NCBI RefSeq assembly: GCF_005405925.1
Contig: NZ_BJHV01000001.1
Location: forward strand, 5,394,001-5,458,000
DNA from: Streptomyces antimycoticus
GTDB taxonomy: Bacteria > Actinomycetota > Actinomycetes > Streptomycetales > Streptomycetaceae
DNA length: 64,000 nucleotides
Reading direction: 5' to 3'
The notes under the pieces were generated by a model. The model saw only the letters and a program-made list of their open reading frames with translations. It was not told the DNA's origin and ran no database searches. Within the stretch, counting starts at the first letter, position 1, and the number at the start of each line of letters is the position of its first letter. Shown in pieces: positions 19,684 to 29,159 of this stretch. Position numbers and translations under genes: made by a program.

Positions 19684-22308
19684 ATGGCCGACGAGAACAC
19701 CCCGAACACGCCCGATGAACTGACCCCCGACGAGCTCGCCGAAGGCGCCGCACTCCGCGTCGAGCCGGTCGGCCTCGAGACGGAGATGCAGCGCTCGTAC
19801 CTCGATTACGCGATGAGCGTGATCGTCAGCCGTGCGCTGCCGGACGTCCGGGACGGGCTCAAGCCGGTGCACCGCCGGGTGCTGTACGCGATGTACGACG
19901 GTGGGTACCGCCCCGAGAAGGGCTTCTACAAGTGCGCCCGCGTCGTCGGCGACGTCATGGGCACCTACCATCCGCACGGCGACTCGTCGATCTACGACGC
20001 CCTGGTGCGGCTCGCTCAGCCGTGGTCCATGCGGATGCCGCTGGTCGACTCCAACGGCAACTTCGGCTCCCCGGGCAATGACCCCGCGGCGGCCATGCGG
20101 TACACCGAGTGCAAGATGGACCCGCTGGCCATGGAGATGCTCCGGGACATCGACGAGGAGACCGTCGATTTCCAGGACAACTACGACGGCCGTAACCAGG
20201 AGCCGACGGTCCTCCCGGCGCGCATCCCGAACCTGCTGGTCAACGGCTCGGCAGGGATCGCGGTCGGCATGGCCACCAATATCCCGCCGCACAATCTGCG
20301 CGAGGTCGCCGAGGGCGCCCAGTGGTTCCTGGCCAACCCGCAGGCCACCCAGGAGGAGCTGCTCGAGGCCCTGATCGACCGGATCAAGGGCCCGGACTTC
20401 CCGACCGGCGCGCTGGTCGTCGGCCGTAAGGGCATCGAGGAGGCGTACCGCACCGGGCGCGGCTCGATCACGATGCGCGCGGTGGTGGAGGTCGAGGAGA
20501 TCCAGGGTCGGCAGTGCCTGGTGGTCACCGAGCTGCCGTACCAGGTGAACCCGGACAACCTCGCGCAGAAGATCGCCGACCTGGTGAAGGACGGCAAGGT
20601 CGGAGGCATCGCCGACGTCCGCGACGAGACCTCCTCGCGCACCGGTCAGCGCCTGGTCATCGTGCTCAAGCGGGACGCGGTCGCCAAGGTCGTCCTCAAC
20701 AACCTCTACAAGCACACCGATCTGCAGACCAACTTCGGCGCCAACATGCTGGCGCTGGTCGACGGTGTGCCGCGGACCCTGTCGCTGGACGCGTTCATCC
20801 GCAACTGGGTGACCCACCAGATCGAGGTCATCGTCCGCCGGACCCGCTTCCGGCTGCGCAAGGCCGAGGAGCGGGCGCACATCCTGCGTGGTCTGCTCAA
20901 GGCCCTGGACGCGATCGACGAGGTCATCGCGCTGATCCGGCGCAGCGACACGGTGGACACCGCGCGCGGCGGCCTTATGGGCCTGCTGGAGATCGACGAG
21001 ATCCAGGCGAACGCGATCCTGGAGATGCAGCTGCGGCGGCTTGCCGCCCTGGAGCGTCAGAAGATCATCCAGGAGCACGACGAGCTGCAGACCAAGATCG
21101 ACGAGTACAACGCGATCCTGGCCTCGCCCGAGCGGCAGCGGCAGATCATCAGCGAGGAGCTGACCGCGATCGTCGAGAAGTTCGGCGACGACAGGCGCAC
21201 CAAGCTGGTGCCCTTCGACGGTGACATGTCCATCGAGGACCTGATCGCCGAGGAGGACATCGTCGTCACGATCACGCGTGGCGGCTATGTGAAGCGCACC
21301 AAGACCGAGGACTACCGCTCCCAGAAGCGCGGCGGCAAGGGCGTGCGCGGGACGAAGCTGAAGCAGGACGACATCGTCTCCCACTTCTTCGTCTCGACCA
21401 CCCACCACTGGCTGCTGTTCTTCACCAACAAGGGCCGGGTCTACCGGGCGAAGGCGTACGAGCTGCCGGACGCCGGCCGGGAGGCGCGCGGCCAGCATGT
21501 CGCGAATCTGCTGGCGTTCCAGCCCGATGAGAAGATCGCGCGGATCCTGGCGATCCGGGACTACGAGGCGGTGCCGTATCTGGTGCTCGCCACCAAGTCC
21601 GGCCTGGTGAAGAAGACCCCGCTGAAGGACTACGACTCGCCCCGCTCGGGCGGCGTGATCGCGATCAACCTCCGGGAGATGGCGGACGGCCGCGAGGACG
21701 AGCTGATCGGTGCCGAGTTGGTGTCCTCCGCGGACGACCTGCTGCTGATCAGCAGGAAGGCCCAGTCGATCCGGTTCACGGCGACGGACGAGTCGCTGCG
21801 GCCGATGGGGCGCGCGACCTCCGGTGTGAAGGGCATGAGCTTCCGCGAGGACGACGAACTCCTCTCGATGAATGTCGTCCGGCCCGGTACGTTCGTGTTC
21901 ACCGCCACCGACGGCGGGTACGCGAAGCGGACCAACGTCGACGAGTACCGCGTCCAGGGGCGCGGCGGCCTCGGGATCAAGGCAGCGAAGATCGTCGAGG
22001 ACCGCGGTTCCCTGGTCGGGGCGCTGGTGGTCGAGGAGACCGATGAGATCCTCGCCATCACGCTCAGCGGTGGCGTGATCCGTACCCGGGTCAATGAGGT
22101 CAGGGAGACGGGCCGTGACACCATGGGCGTCCAACTGATCAACCTGGGCAAGCGCGATGCCGTCGTCGGCATCGCCCGGAACGCCGAGGCCGGTCGTGAG
22201 GCTGAAGAGGTCGAGGAAGATTCCGCGACCGGGAGCGCGCCAGCCGAGGAGGCCGCGTCCGAGGCGGTCGAGGGCACACCGCCCCCGGCCGACGAGACCG
22301 AGGAGTAA
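19684..22308 (+). CDS. gyrA: DNA gyrase subunit A
   Basis: 874 residues. Winged-helix domain with [14 protein letters not shown] and the catalytic tyrosine Y140 in AAMRYTEC. The quinolone region reads [13 protein letters not shown]101 and D105, equivalent to E. coli S83 and D87, are the sensitive-type residues. Six-bladed C-terminal DNA-wrapping domain contains the GyrA box ([12 protein letters not shown]). The acidic C-terminal tail (about 835-874) is common in actinobacteria. AGAAGGA precedes the ATG, with a slightly long spacer. Confidence 0.98.
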   Translation: MADENTPNTPDELTPDELAEGAALRVEPVGLETEMQRSYLDYAMSVIVSRALPDVRDGLKPVHRRVLYAMYDGGYRPEKGFYKCARVVGDVMGTYHPHGDSSIYDALVRLAQPWSMRMPLVDSNGNFGSPGNDPAAAMRYTECKMDPLAMEMLRDIDEETVDFQDNYDGRNQEPTVLPARIPNLLVNGSAGIAVGMATNIPPHNLREVAEGAQWFLANPQATQEELLEALIDRIKGPDFPTGALVVGRKGIEEAYRTGRGSITMRAVVEVEEIQGRQCLVVTELPYQVNPDNLAQKIADLVKDGKVGGIADVRDETSSRTGQRLVIVLKRDAVAKVVLNNLYKHTDLQTNFGANMLALVDGVPRTLSLDAFIRNWVTHQIEVIVRRTRFRLRKAEERAHILRGLLKALDAIDEVIALIRRSDTVDTARGGLMGLLEIDEIQANAILEMQLRRLAALERQKIIQEHDELQTKIDEYNAILASPERQRQIISEELTAIVEKFGDDRRTKLVPFDGDMSIEDLIAEEDIVVTITRGGYVKRTKTEDYRSQKRGGKGVRGTKLKQDDIVSHFFVSTTHHWLLFFTNKGRVYRAKAYELPDAGREARGQHVANLLAFQPDEKIARILAIRDYEAVPYLVLATKSGLVKKTPLKDYDSPRSGGVIAINLREMADGREDELIGAELVSSADDLLLISRKAQSIRFTATDESLRPMGRATSGVKGMSFREDDELLSMNVVRPGTFVFTATDGGYAKRTNVDEYRVQGRGGLGIKAAKIVEDRGSLVGALVVEETDEILAITLSGGVIRTRVNEVRETGRDTMGVQLINLGKRDAVVGIARNAEAGREAEEVEEDSATGSAPAEEAASEAVEGTPPPADETEE

Positions 22309-22311
22309 GTC

Positions 22312-23091
22312 GTGAGTGGAGCCACGGGTGCCGCGGGCGGCGGTGCGGACGCCGGAGGGCGTCCGGGATCGGGAGCCCAGACTTCGGCGGGCGGCACCAC
22401 CGCTGGGGAAGGCGCCCGTGGCCCGGCCGGGGACTCCGCCCCCGCGTCGGTGACGGAGACCCGGAAGCTGCGGCCGCAGCGGGATCCGCATCCGAAGCCC
22501 CAGTACTCCAGCCCGCTCCCCAACGAGCGTCCCGCGCCCGCCCAGCCCGCGCAGCCGTACCACCCGCCGCAGGCCTACGCCCCGCCGCCCGGCGGCGGGG
22601 CCGGGCAGGGCGGCTCCGCGGTGCCCGGGCAGCCGGGCCAGGCCGCCCATTCGGGGCACCAGCAGGCCGCCACGGCCGTCCGCCGCCCCCGTACGCCCGC
22701 GGGGGCCCGTCCGGCGCCGCGGACGCGTAAGGCGCGGCTGAGGGTCGCCAGGGTCGATCCGTGGTCGGTCATGAAGGTCAGCTTCCTGCTCGCGATCGCG
22801 CTGGGGATCTGCACCGTGATCGCGGTGGCGGTGCTGTGGATGGTCATGGACGCCATGGGCGTCTTCAGCGCGGTCGGCGGCACCATCAGCGATGCGACGG
22901 AGTCGCAGGAGGGCAGCGGGTTCGACCTGGAGTCCTTCCTGTCGCTTCCGCGTGTCCTCGGGTTCACCGGGATCATCGCCGTGATCAACGTGGTGTTGGC
23001 CACCGCGTTGGCCACGCTCGGGGCCTTCATCTACAACCTGTCGGCGGGCTTCGTGGGTGGCGTCGAGCTGACCTTGGCCGAGGACGAGTAG
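22312..23091 (+). CDS. DUF3566 membrane protein
   Basis: 259 residues. A disordered Gly/Pro/Ala/Gln-rich N-terminus (1-140) is followed by a conserved DUF3566 domain: RVDPWSVMKVSFLLAIALGICTV (membrane helix), an extracytoplasmic loop and a second helix (IIAVINVVLATALATLGAFIYN) ending in a short acidic tail. The family is found just after gyrA in most actinobacteria; its role is not established. The GTG lies 3 bases after the gyrA stop, and its ribosome site AGGAG overlaps that stop, so it is coupled to gyrA. Confidence 0.88.
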   Translation: MSGATGAAGGGADAGGRPGSGAQTSAGGTTAGEGARGPAGDSAPASVTETRKLRPQRDPHPKPQYSSPLPNERPAPAQPAQPYHPPQAYAPPPGGGAGQGGSAVPGQPGQAAHSGHQQAATAVRRPRTPAGARPAPRTRKARLRVARVDPWSVMKVSFLLAIALGICTVIAVAVLWMVMDAMGVFSAVGGTISDATESQEGSGFDLESFLSLPRVLGFTGIIAVINVVLATALATLGAFIYNLSAGFVGGVELTLAEDE

Positions 23092-23110
23092 CGGCCCGCC
23101 GTTACCGATT

Positions 23111-23139
23111 TTGGGACGGGGCAGGTCGTGCGCTAATCT
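23111..23139 (+). promoter_or_regulatory. tRNA-Ile promoter
   Basis: TTGGGA, 17 bases, TAATCT, ending 13 bases before the mature tRNA. Confidence 0.65.
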
Positions 23140-23152
23140 TTCGGTGCAGCGC

Positions 23153-23226
23153 GGGGCTATAGCTCAGACGGTTAGAGCGCTTCCCTGATAAGGAAGAGGC
23201 CACAGGTTCAAGTCCTGTTAGCCCCA
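23153..23226 (+). tRNA. tRNA-Ile (GAT)
   Basis: Complete cloverleaf of 74 bases: acceptor GGGGCTA/TAGCCCC, D arm, anticodon stem CTTCC/GGAAG with anticodon GAT at 23187-23189, T stem ACAGG/CCTGT around TTCAAGT. CC follows the discriminator A, but the final A of CCA is not encoded. Confidence 0.98.
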
Positions 23227-23234
23227 CCGTCGCG

Positions 23235-23271
23235 ATCAGCCTGGATGAAGATCTTCTTCATCCAGGCTGAT
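23235..23271 (+). terminator. tRNA-Ile terminator
   Basis: Perfect 17-base-pair stem (ATCAGCCTGGATGAAGA and its complement) with a 3-base loop, 9 bases past the tRNA. Confidence 0.92.
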
Positions 23272-23418
23272 GTCGTATGGGGGGCCGGGAGTTGATCCCC
23301 GGTTCCTGCCCGGTTTCTCATCGGCCAATGCCGGTCATAGGTCACCGATCGGTATCGGTCGGTGTGTATCATCGGGCGCCAGAGGTCCCCTACGTCAAGA
23401 AAGAGACGAGGTAGCGCA

Positions 23419-23553
23419 GTGAAGAAGCTGCTCCTGGTCGCACTGGCCGCCATCGGCGGGCTCCTCGTGTACCGCCAGATCCAGGCGGATCGCGCCGAGC
23501 AGGATCTGTGGACGGAGGCGACCGACTCCGTGCCCGCAGGTTCGGGTGTGTGA
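23419..23553 (+). CDS. DLW-39 family mini-protein
   Basis: 44 residues: a hydrophobic N-terminal helix (KKLLLVALAAIGGLLVY) then RQIQADRAEQDLWTEATD. The DLW motif and size match the small actinobacterial DLW-39 family found beside tRNA-Ile and gyrA. It is probably a single-pass membrane protein; function unknown. GTG start at 23419. It is followed by a strong terminator. Confidence 0.88.
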   Translation: MKKLLLVALAAIGGLLVYRQIQADRAEQDLWTEATDSVPAGSGV

Positions 23554-23581
23554 GCTCCTAGCTCCTAAGACAGTCCCAGTG

Positions 23582-23615
23582 CGGGGCCCCGACCGCTGGA
23601 GCGGTCGGGGCCCCG
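23582..23615 (+). terminator. Terminator after DLW-39 gene
   Basis: 16-base-pair perfect stem CGGGGCCCCGACCGCT / AGCGGTCGGGGCCCCG with a 2-base spacer. Confidence 0.9.
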
Positions 23616-23763
23616 TCGGCTTTACTGGCGCCGTGCGGGGAAGGGGCAGGGGCGCCGGGGATGGGATGACGGGGTGTCTTCGTGTTTCACTCTCGCAAAC
23701 GAATAGCTTGCACAGGCAAAGTTGAACGGGCCGACCGGCCGGTACGACGAGGAGTGACGCGCG

Positions 23764-25119
23764 ATGAAGGACCGCCGCAAGGTCAGGGCCGGTCTCGCCG
23801 CGGTGGCGGCACTGTGCACGGTGGCCGCGGCGCCGGGGACGTCCCTCGCCGACGGAGCCGACGGGGCCCAGGCGTACGAGACCCGCGGCACCCGGATATC
23901 CGGCGCCGACGCCGACTCGGGCGCCCCGTCCCTGGCGGCCGGCCGCACCTATGTCGACAGCCTCGGGCCGGGCGAGAAGCGGTACTACGGCGTGACGCTC
24001 GACACGAAGTCAGCCGCCTATGTCTCAGCGGTCGCCGCACCCCAGCCGGGTGCGGACGTGACCTCGTACCGCGACGGTGTGAAGGTGACGCTGGAGAGCC
24101 CTGACGGGGGCATCTGCGGCACCGCCGCCCCGAAGATCGAAACCAATGGCGTCGCCTATCCCCTCGCCGACTACGCCTCTCGCCAGATCGAGTCCGGGCC
24201 GGCCTCCTGCCATGAAGCGGGGCGCTATGTGGTGACGGTGGAGCGCCAGGACGGGTCACCGGACCCGGAGCGCTGGCCCGTGGAGCTCCGCGTGATGGTG
24301 GAGCCACCGGTGAAGGGCGGGGCCACGGGGGCGGCTCCGGAGGGGAGTTGGAGCACGCCGTCGCCCAAGCCGCCGGACGGCACTCCCTGGCCGCGGCGCG
24401 GCGGACGCGGCTTCACCGACGCGCCGACCCTGGGGAGCGGTGTGTGGAAGGACGAGATCACGCCGGGGGAGACGCATTTCTACCGGGTGCCCGTCGACTG
24501 GGGGCAGTGCCTCACCGCCGCCGCCGAACTGTCCGCCGACGGTGAGGACCAGAGCACCCGTCTGCTCGACCGCGCCCTGGCGATGCACGCCTACAACCCG
24601 GCGCGCGGGCTCGCCAAGCGGGGCATCCCCGCCGCGCAGGACGGCGATGCGCCCCGCACCCAGGTGGCCACCGCGCCGGTGGCCTACGGAAACCGGTATG
24701 CCAACACCGGCTCCACGGTCCGCGCGATGAGCTTCAGCGGTGGGTACTTCCTGGCGGTCACCCTCAACCCGCCGCGGGTGGCGCCGCATCTGAACGGCCC
24801 GGTGCCGGTCGTCCTGCGGGTACGGGTCGCGGGCGCCGCGCGCGGCGGGCCCAGCTACGACAAGGACCCGGTCGAGGCGGGGTTCGGCCTCACGGCGGCC
24901 GACCGGAAGGCGGCCAAGCGCCATCCGGACGCCGCGGACGATGACCGGATGGCGAGTCCTGGCTCCGGCGCCGCCGACTCGAAGACGACCGCGCTGCGGG
25001 TGGTGGGGTACGCGGGGATCGGCACGGGGACGGCTCTGGTCCTCGGGCTCGGCGTGTGGACGCTCGCCGCCCGGCGCCGGGCCTCCGCGCAGCGGTACGG
25101 GCCGCCGCCCGGCTGGTAG
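23764..25119 (+). CDS. Secreted, membrane-anchored protein of unknown function
   Basis: 451 residues. A signal peptide (1-29, KDRRKVRAGLAAVAALCTVAA then SLADG) is followed by a domain containing LGPGEKRYYGVTLD and, about 190 residues later, a second similar module (ITPGETHFYRVPVDWGQ). These two short matches suggest a duplicated beta-sandwich of the peptidase pre-domain kind. Two conserved-looking cysteines (GGICG, SCHEAGRY) lie between them. A C-terminal helix (GYAGIGTGTALVLGLGVWTL) plus RRR ends the protein. It is a cell-surface protein by topology; I do not recognise a catalytic site. It is syntenic in Streptomyces near tRNA-Ile. Confidence 0.8.
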   Translation: MKDRRKVRAGLAAVAALCTVAAAPGTSLADGADGAQAYETRGTRISGADADSGAPSLAAGRTYVDSLGPGEKRYYGVTLDTKSAAYVSAVAAPQPGADVTSYRDGVKVTLESPDGGICGTAAPKIETNGVAYPLADYASRQIESGPASCHEAGRYVVTVERQDGSPDPERWPVELRVMVEPPVKGGATGAAPEGSWSTPSPKPPDGTPWPRRGGRGFTDAPTLGSGVWKDEITPGETHFYRVPVDWGQCLTAAAELSADGEDQSTRLLDRALAMHAYNPARGLAKRGIPAAQDGDAPRTQVATAPVAYGNRYANTGSTVRAMSFSGGYFLAVTLNPPRVAPHLNGPVPVVLRVRVAGAARGGPSYDKDPVEAGFGLTAADRKAAKRHPDAADDDRMASPGSGAADSKTTALRVVGYAGIGTGTALVLGLGVWTLAARRRASAQRYGPPPGW

Positions 25120-25160
25120 GTGGGGGCGCTGCTTCGCTGGGGGTGCGTCGGGGGGCGCGG

Positions 25161-25220
25161 TCAGGGGCGGTGAGGTCGGCGGGGGCGTGCTCAGGGGCGG
25201 TGACGTCGGCGGGGGCGTCG
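25161..25220. repeat. 30-base tandem duplication
   Basis: Two adjacent near-identical 30-base units beginning TCAGGGGCGGTGA (27 of 30 identical) in the convergent gap after the secreted protein gene. Confidence 0.8.
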
Positions 25221-25237
25221 TCGGCGTACAGGCGACG

Positions 25238-26946
25238 TCAGCCCGCGGCCACCAGCGCCCATGCGCCGACGGCGAAGCACACCGCCGCGACGATCAGGAT
25301 CGAGAGCGCCGCTTTCCGGGACGGCCCGGGTCGCCGCCGCCTCGCCGTGGGAACCTGCGGCCGCCCGGCGGTGTATGGACGAGTAGAAGGGAAATCACGC
25401 GGGGGCGGCGTTGGTGTCGGGGTCGGAGTCGGCGTGGGTGTCGGCGTTGGCGTCGGTGTCGGCGAGGGTGCCGCGGTCGGAGCGGAAGCGGGGGTGGGCG
25501 TATGCGGGTGCGCGTGGTGCACCGGCTGTACGGGGTGTGGGGGCTGCTGTGCGTGGTGCGGATGGTGCACGGGCGGCTGTGCCGGTGGCAGCGGGGCCGC
25601 CGTCGAGGGGGTCGGCGGGGTCAGTGGGTGGGGGAACGCCTGCGGCATCGACGGCCGCTGGACCGGTGGGGGCGGAGTCGTGGGCCGGGCGGTCGGCGGC
25701 GGAGGCGTCGGTGTCGGTGGGCCCGCGGGCTGGGGCGGTGGGGTCTGGCTCAGGGGCGTCTGGGCGTGCGGCGGTTCGGCGTGCGGGACGCCGGAGGACG
25801 GAGCCCCTGGAGACCCGGTGTGCGGGGCCTGGCCGGGCGGGGGCTCGGTGTGCGGTGTCCCTGGCTGTTGGTTTTGGGGAGCGGCGGCGGGAGGGTGAAG
25901 CTGCCGGTGTCGGACATGGACGGCTGTGGGGCGGCCGACTGGGGAGGGGACGCCTCGGCGGCGGAGCCTGCGTCGGCGGCGGTCTGAGACTGAGAGGGCG
26001 CCGCGCCGTTCGCGCCGTTCGCGCCGTTCTCTCGGGGTGGGTCCGTCTTCGCGTGGCGGCGGCGCGGCCGGGTCGGCCCGTTGGAGTCGAACCCGGCGGG
26101 CAGCGGCCCGAGATGGTCGAAGACCTCGATGGCGTCGTCGTCCAGGTCGGCCTCGGGCAGCAGGTCGACCGCCGTCGCCAGCGCCTTCCGCGCTCCTGTG
26201 GCGGTGCGGAAGCGGTCCTCGGGGTCCGGCTGCAGCAGACTCGCGATCACCTGCCACAGCGGCTCTGGCACGCCCGTGGGGGCGTTTGGCACTCCCTGCT
26301 CGAAGAGCTTGACGAGCGCCTCCGCGTCGGGCTTGTGCCCGTTGAGCAGATAGAGCGTGACCAGCCCCACGGCGAAGAGATCCGCCGGGAAGTCCGGGTC
26401 GTCGCCCATCATCTGCTCGGGCGCGAAGTAACCGGGCGTGCCCATCACGTAGTTGGCCTCGGTGAGGCGCGGCTCGCCCTTGGTCAGCGCGATGCCGAAG
26501 TCGGACAGCCGGACATGCGGCCGCCCGGTCCCGGTGGATTCCAGCAGGATGTTCGCGGGCTTGATGTCCCGGTGCACCACGCCCTCGGCATGTACCGCGG
26601 CCAGTCCGGAGAGCAGCTGGTCGAGCAGGGTGCACACATAACGTGGCGGCAGCGGACCGTAGTCCCCGATGAGATGGGCGAACGAGCCGCCGCCCACCAG
26701 ATCCATGGTGAACAGCACCTTGTCGTCGTCGGCCGCCCAGCTGGCCGGCGCCAGCACATGGGGGTGATCGATCCGCAGGGCCTGTTCCCGGACGAAGCGC
26801 AGCAGCGTATGGGCATCACGTTGCTGGAGCACCTTCGCTGCCACGTACCGTCTGCGGCGGTGGTCCCAGACGCGCCATACGGCGCCCACGCCCCCACGCC
26901 CGATCGGGTCCACCAGCTCGTACCGGCCCGCGAAGATCTCACCCAT
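25238..26946 (-). CDS. Ser/Thr protein kinase, apparent frameshift in linker
   Basis: N-terminal PknB-type kinase domain, residues 8-265: glycine loop IGRGGVGAVW, VAAKVL lysine, HRDIKPANIL catalytic loop, DFG, and GTPGYFAPEQ in the activation segment. Without a shift the frame stops at 25750 after 398 residues, in an atypical Arg/Pro tail. The other frame continues as a Pro/Thr-rich linker with a (PT)n run and then a membrane helix AALSILIVAAVCFAVGAWAL, stopping at 25238. Homologues in Streptomyces have exactly this kinase-linker-helix layout, so one base is probably missing near 25876-25890 (GGGGAGCGGCGGCGG). Full length would be about 569 residues. Confidence 0.85.
25405..25470 (-). repeat. 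(GGTGTC)n-type run encoding Pro-Thr repeat
   Basis: About eleven imperfect hexanucleotides (GTCGGC/GTTGGC/GTGGGT variants) encode a PTPTPT stretch just before the kinase membrane helix. Such runs are slip-prone and length-variable. Confidence 0.8.
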
Positions 26947-26991
26947 CGCGCCGTGCCCGCCCCGTCATCGACTCGTCAGCAGTTCAGCCCG

Positions 26992-27540
26992 TCAGCTCTG
27001 GTGCGCCTCGTAGTGGGCGACCGCATCGGCGGTCCGCCCGGCGCCGTACACACGGAGAAACTCTGCCAGCTCGGGGTGGGTCGGGGCGAGGGAGTCGGCG
27101 GCATCGATGATGTCCCCCGCGGCCGCCACGGACCGCAGCAGCGACTGGATCTCGCGCACCACTCGCCGAACGGTCGGGGCGCCCGTGCTCGTCGCCGTGG
27201 ACTGGGTGGAGTTGAGGACCGAGCCGCCCGCGGACTTCTTGATCTCCTCCATGCGCTCTGCGGCCTCGGCGGCGCTGACCCTGCCGTCCGCCGCCTGGCT
27301 GGACAGCTCCTGCAGCGCCTGCACCCGCTGGACGACGGCGGGGTTGCCGATCTTGGCGCGCTGGCCGCTCATGAGCTGCGAGAGCATGGGCGCGGACAGC
27401 CCGAGGACGGCGGCGAGACGGGCTTGGTTCAGACCGAGATCATCGATGAGACGGCGAAAGAGCGCCCCCAGCGGTTCCCCGTACCAGCTGCGCTGAAGCT
27501 CCCGTGCGCGCGCGGTGGCATCCTGCTGTGTTGCGTCCAT
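26992..27540 (-). CDS. XRE-type DNA-binding protein
   Basis: 182 residues with a helix-turn-helix at about 28-62 (LNQARLAAVLGLSAPMLSQLMSG), then a conserved NPAVVQRVQALQEL and an alpha-helical C-terminus. It matches a regulator conserved next to this kinase in Streptomyces. Target genes are unknown. It lies upstream of, and in the same direction as, the kinase with a 45-base gap, so the two may be co-transcribed. Confidence 0.85.
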   Translation of the reverse strand: MDATQQDATARARELQRSWYGEPLGALFRRLIDDLGLNQARLAAVLGLSAPMLSQLMSGQRAKIGNPAVVQRVQALQELSSQAADGRVSAAEAAERMEEIKKSAGGSVLNSTQSTATSTGAPTVRRVVREIQSLLRSVAAAGDIIDAADSLAPTHPELAEFLRVYGAGRTADAVAHYEAHQS

Positions 27541-27658
27541 CTCGCTCTCCCCTTCGCTTCGCTGCCGCGAATCTTGCGTGGCATCCTACGGAGAGCACTA
27601 CGCACGAGCGATACCCGGTCGGGAATGGTGGCCGGTAGCAGGTATCCTGATCGGCGAC

Positions 27659-27731
27659 GGGGCCTTAGCTCAGTTGGTAGAGCGCCGTCTTTGCATGGCG
27701 GATGTCAGGAGTTCGACTCTCCTAGGCTCCA
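27659..27731 (+). tRNA. tRNA-Ala (TGC)
   Basis: 73 bases: acceptor GGGGCCT/AGGCTCC (one G-U), anticodon stem CCGTC/GGCGG with TGC at 27692-27694, T stem AGGAG/CTCCT. CCA is not fully encoded (ACC then T). Confidence 0.98.
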
Positions 27732-27739
27732 CCTTCGTC

Positions 27740-27775
27740 ACCAGCCAGGACATCGTGATCGGTGTCCTGGCTGGT
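27740..27775 (+). terminator. tRNA-Ala terminator
   Basis: 13-base-pair stem ACCAGCCAGGACA / TGTCCTGGCTGGT with a 10-base loop, followed by TTGTTT. Confidence 0.88.
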
Positions 27776-27917
27776 TTGTTTCGCCCCTGATATCGGTGTT
27801 GCCACTCCTGTCATTGCCCGGCGCAACACCCGCGGGATGCTCCAGGGTGTTTCTCACAACTCGGGCAGATCGCCCGGGAGTCGTCTGATCGGCGCGAGCC
27901 GCCGTACAGGGGACACG

Positions 27918-29069
27918 ATGGGTGAGCTGCATCCGCTGGGCGAGAACCTGCCCGAGGAGTGCCGGGCCTTCGCTGTGGAGCTGAGGAAGCTGTTCCTGGG
28001 GCTGGGGATCTCGGTGCGCAGATATGCCGTGCGCAGACACCGTGACCCGAGCACCATCTCGCGGTTTCTGAGCGGCACCCGTATCCCCCCGTGGGAGTTC
28101 GTCTTCGATCTGTTCACCGATCTCGCGGCGCGGCGAGGCGTCGCTCCGACCCCCGCCGCCATCGAGCTGGTGCGGGAGCTGCACCGCGCCGCCGTCCGCA
28201 CCAGCCGCTCCCCCGGGCATGCCATGGAGATCCTGCAGATCCAGCTGGCCGACGCCGACCGGGACGCGCGGGTGTCCATGGCGCACCAGGACGTGCTGGG
28301 CGAGGCGCTGCTGGACCGCAAGCACCGCATCGCCGATCTCGAGGTGCGGCTGAACCAGGCCGAGGCGGCCTGGGCCACGGAGCGCGCCCGGGCGGACGCG
28401 CTGGAGCGGGAGCTCCCGGACCGGAAGGAGCTGATCAAGGAGCGGGATCTGCTCCGGCAGGAGGTGGGGCGGCTCACCGAGGAGCTGGAAGACGTGCGGC
28501 TGCGGGGCCGGCTGGCGGAGGAGCGCTGCCTGGTCCTGGAGCGGCAGCTGGCCATGGTGGAGTCCCAGCCCCCGGCCGCGGTGCCGCAGCCGGAGGACGA
28601 GCCCCCGGCCCCGGAGGGACCCGCGGTGCCCAAGCGGGGCACCGGGCCGCGGCCCAAGATCCTCGTGGTGGACGACCAGCAGAACAATCTGCTGGCCATG
28701 GAGGCCGTGCTGGCCACGCTCGACCAGGAGCTGGTGACCGCGACGTCCGGGCAGGAGGCCCTCAAGGCGCTGCTCGACCATGACGACTTCGCGGTGATCC
28801 TGCTGGATGTGCAGATGCCCGAGATGGACGGCTATGAGACGGCGGCCCACATCAAGCGGCGTTCCCGTAACCGCGACATCCCGATCATCTTCCTCACCGC
28901 GATGGGCGCCGATCCCGAGAACGCCTCGCGGGGCTATGCGGCCGGTGCGGTGGATTACATGGCCAAGCCGTTCGACCCCTGGGCGCTGCGGGCCAAGGTC
29001 TCGGTCTTCACCGAGATCTTCCTCGAGCGCCGTCAGCGCCGTTCCCAGGGGGAGGACCCGGCGGACTGA
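27918..29069 (+). CDS. HTH / coiled-coil / receiver response regulator
   Basis: 383 residues in an unusual order. The N-terminus (1-100) is a helix-turn-helix-like region, LGISVRRYAVRRHRDPSTIS, with RFLSGTRIPPWEFV. The middle (about 130-215) is a heptad-rich coiled coil with a run of Glu/Arg/Leu. The C-terminus (about 245-375) is a complete receiver domain: ILVVDD acid pocket, phospho-acceptor Asp in ILLDVQMPEMDGYE, switch Thr in IIFLTAMG and Lys in YMAKPFDPW. Typical response regulators have the receiver first. No histidine kinase is adjacent. The ATG at 27918 has AGGGGA upstream. Conserved in Streptomyces near tRNA-Ala. Confidence 0.88.
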   Translation: MGELHPLGENLPEECRAFAVELRKLFLGLGISVRRYAVRRHRDPSTISRFLSGTRIPPWEFVFDLFTDLAARRGVAPTPAAIELVRELHRAAVRTSRSPGHAMEILQIQLADADRDARVSMAHQDVLGEALLDRKHRIADLEVRLNQAEAAWATERARADALERELPDRKELIKERDLLRQEVGRLTEELEDVRLRGRLAEERCLVLERQLAMVESQPPAAVPQPEDEPPAPEGPAVPKRGTGPRPKILVVDDQQNNLLAMEAVLATLDQELVTATSGQEALKALLDHDDFAVILLDVQMPEMDGYETAAHIKRRSRNRDIPIIFLTAMGADPENASRGYAAGAVDYMAKPFDPWALRAKVSVFTEIFLERRQRRSQGEDPAD

Positions 29070-29087
29070 GCCGGGGCCGGAGACGGG

Positions 29088-29125
29088 GCGAGGGGCGGGA
29101 GATCATCAGATCTCCCGCCCCTCGC
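29088..29125. terminator. Bidirectional terminator
   Basis: Perfect 17-base-pair stem (GCGAGGGGCGGGAGATC and its complement) with a 4-base loop between convergent genes. Confidence 0.93.
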
Positions 29126-29159
29126 GGAGGGCCGCGCCGGACGCCGTATGCGGCGTCGT

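Noticed and set aside
19975..20000. Quinolone-resistance mutation in GyrA
   Set aside because: The positions equivalent to S83 and D87 are Ser and Asp, the sensitive type.
25238..26946. Calling the kinase, rsmG, fhaA, the methyltransferase and paaN pseudogenes
   Set aside because: Each is broken by one base in a G/C run, with normal protein sequence on both sides, and several are conserved or important genes. Sequence error is more likely than five independent recent losses.
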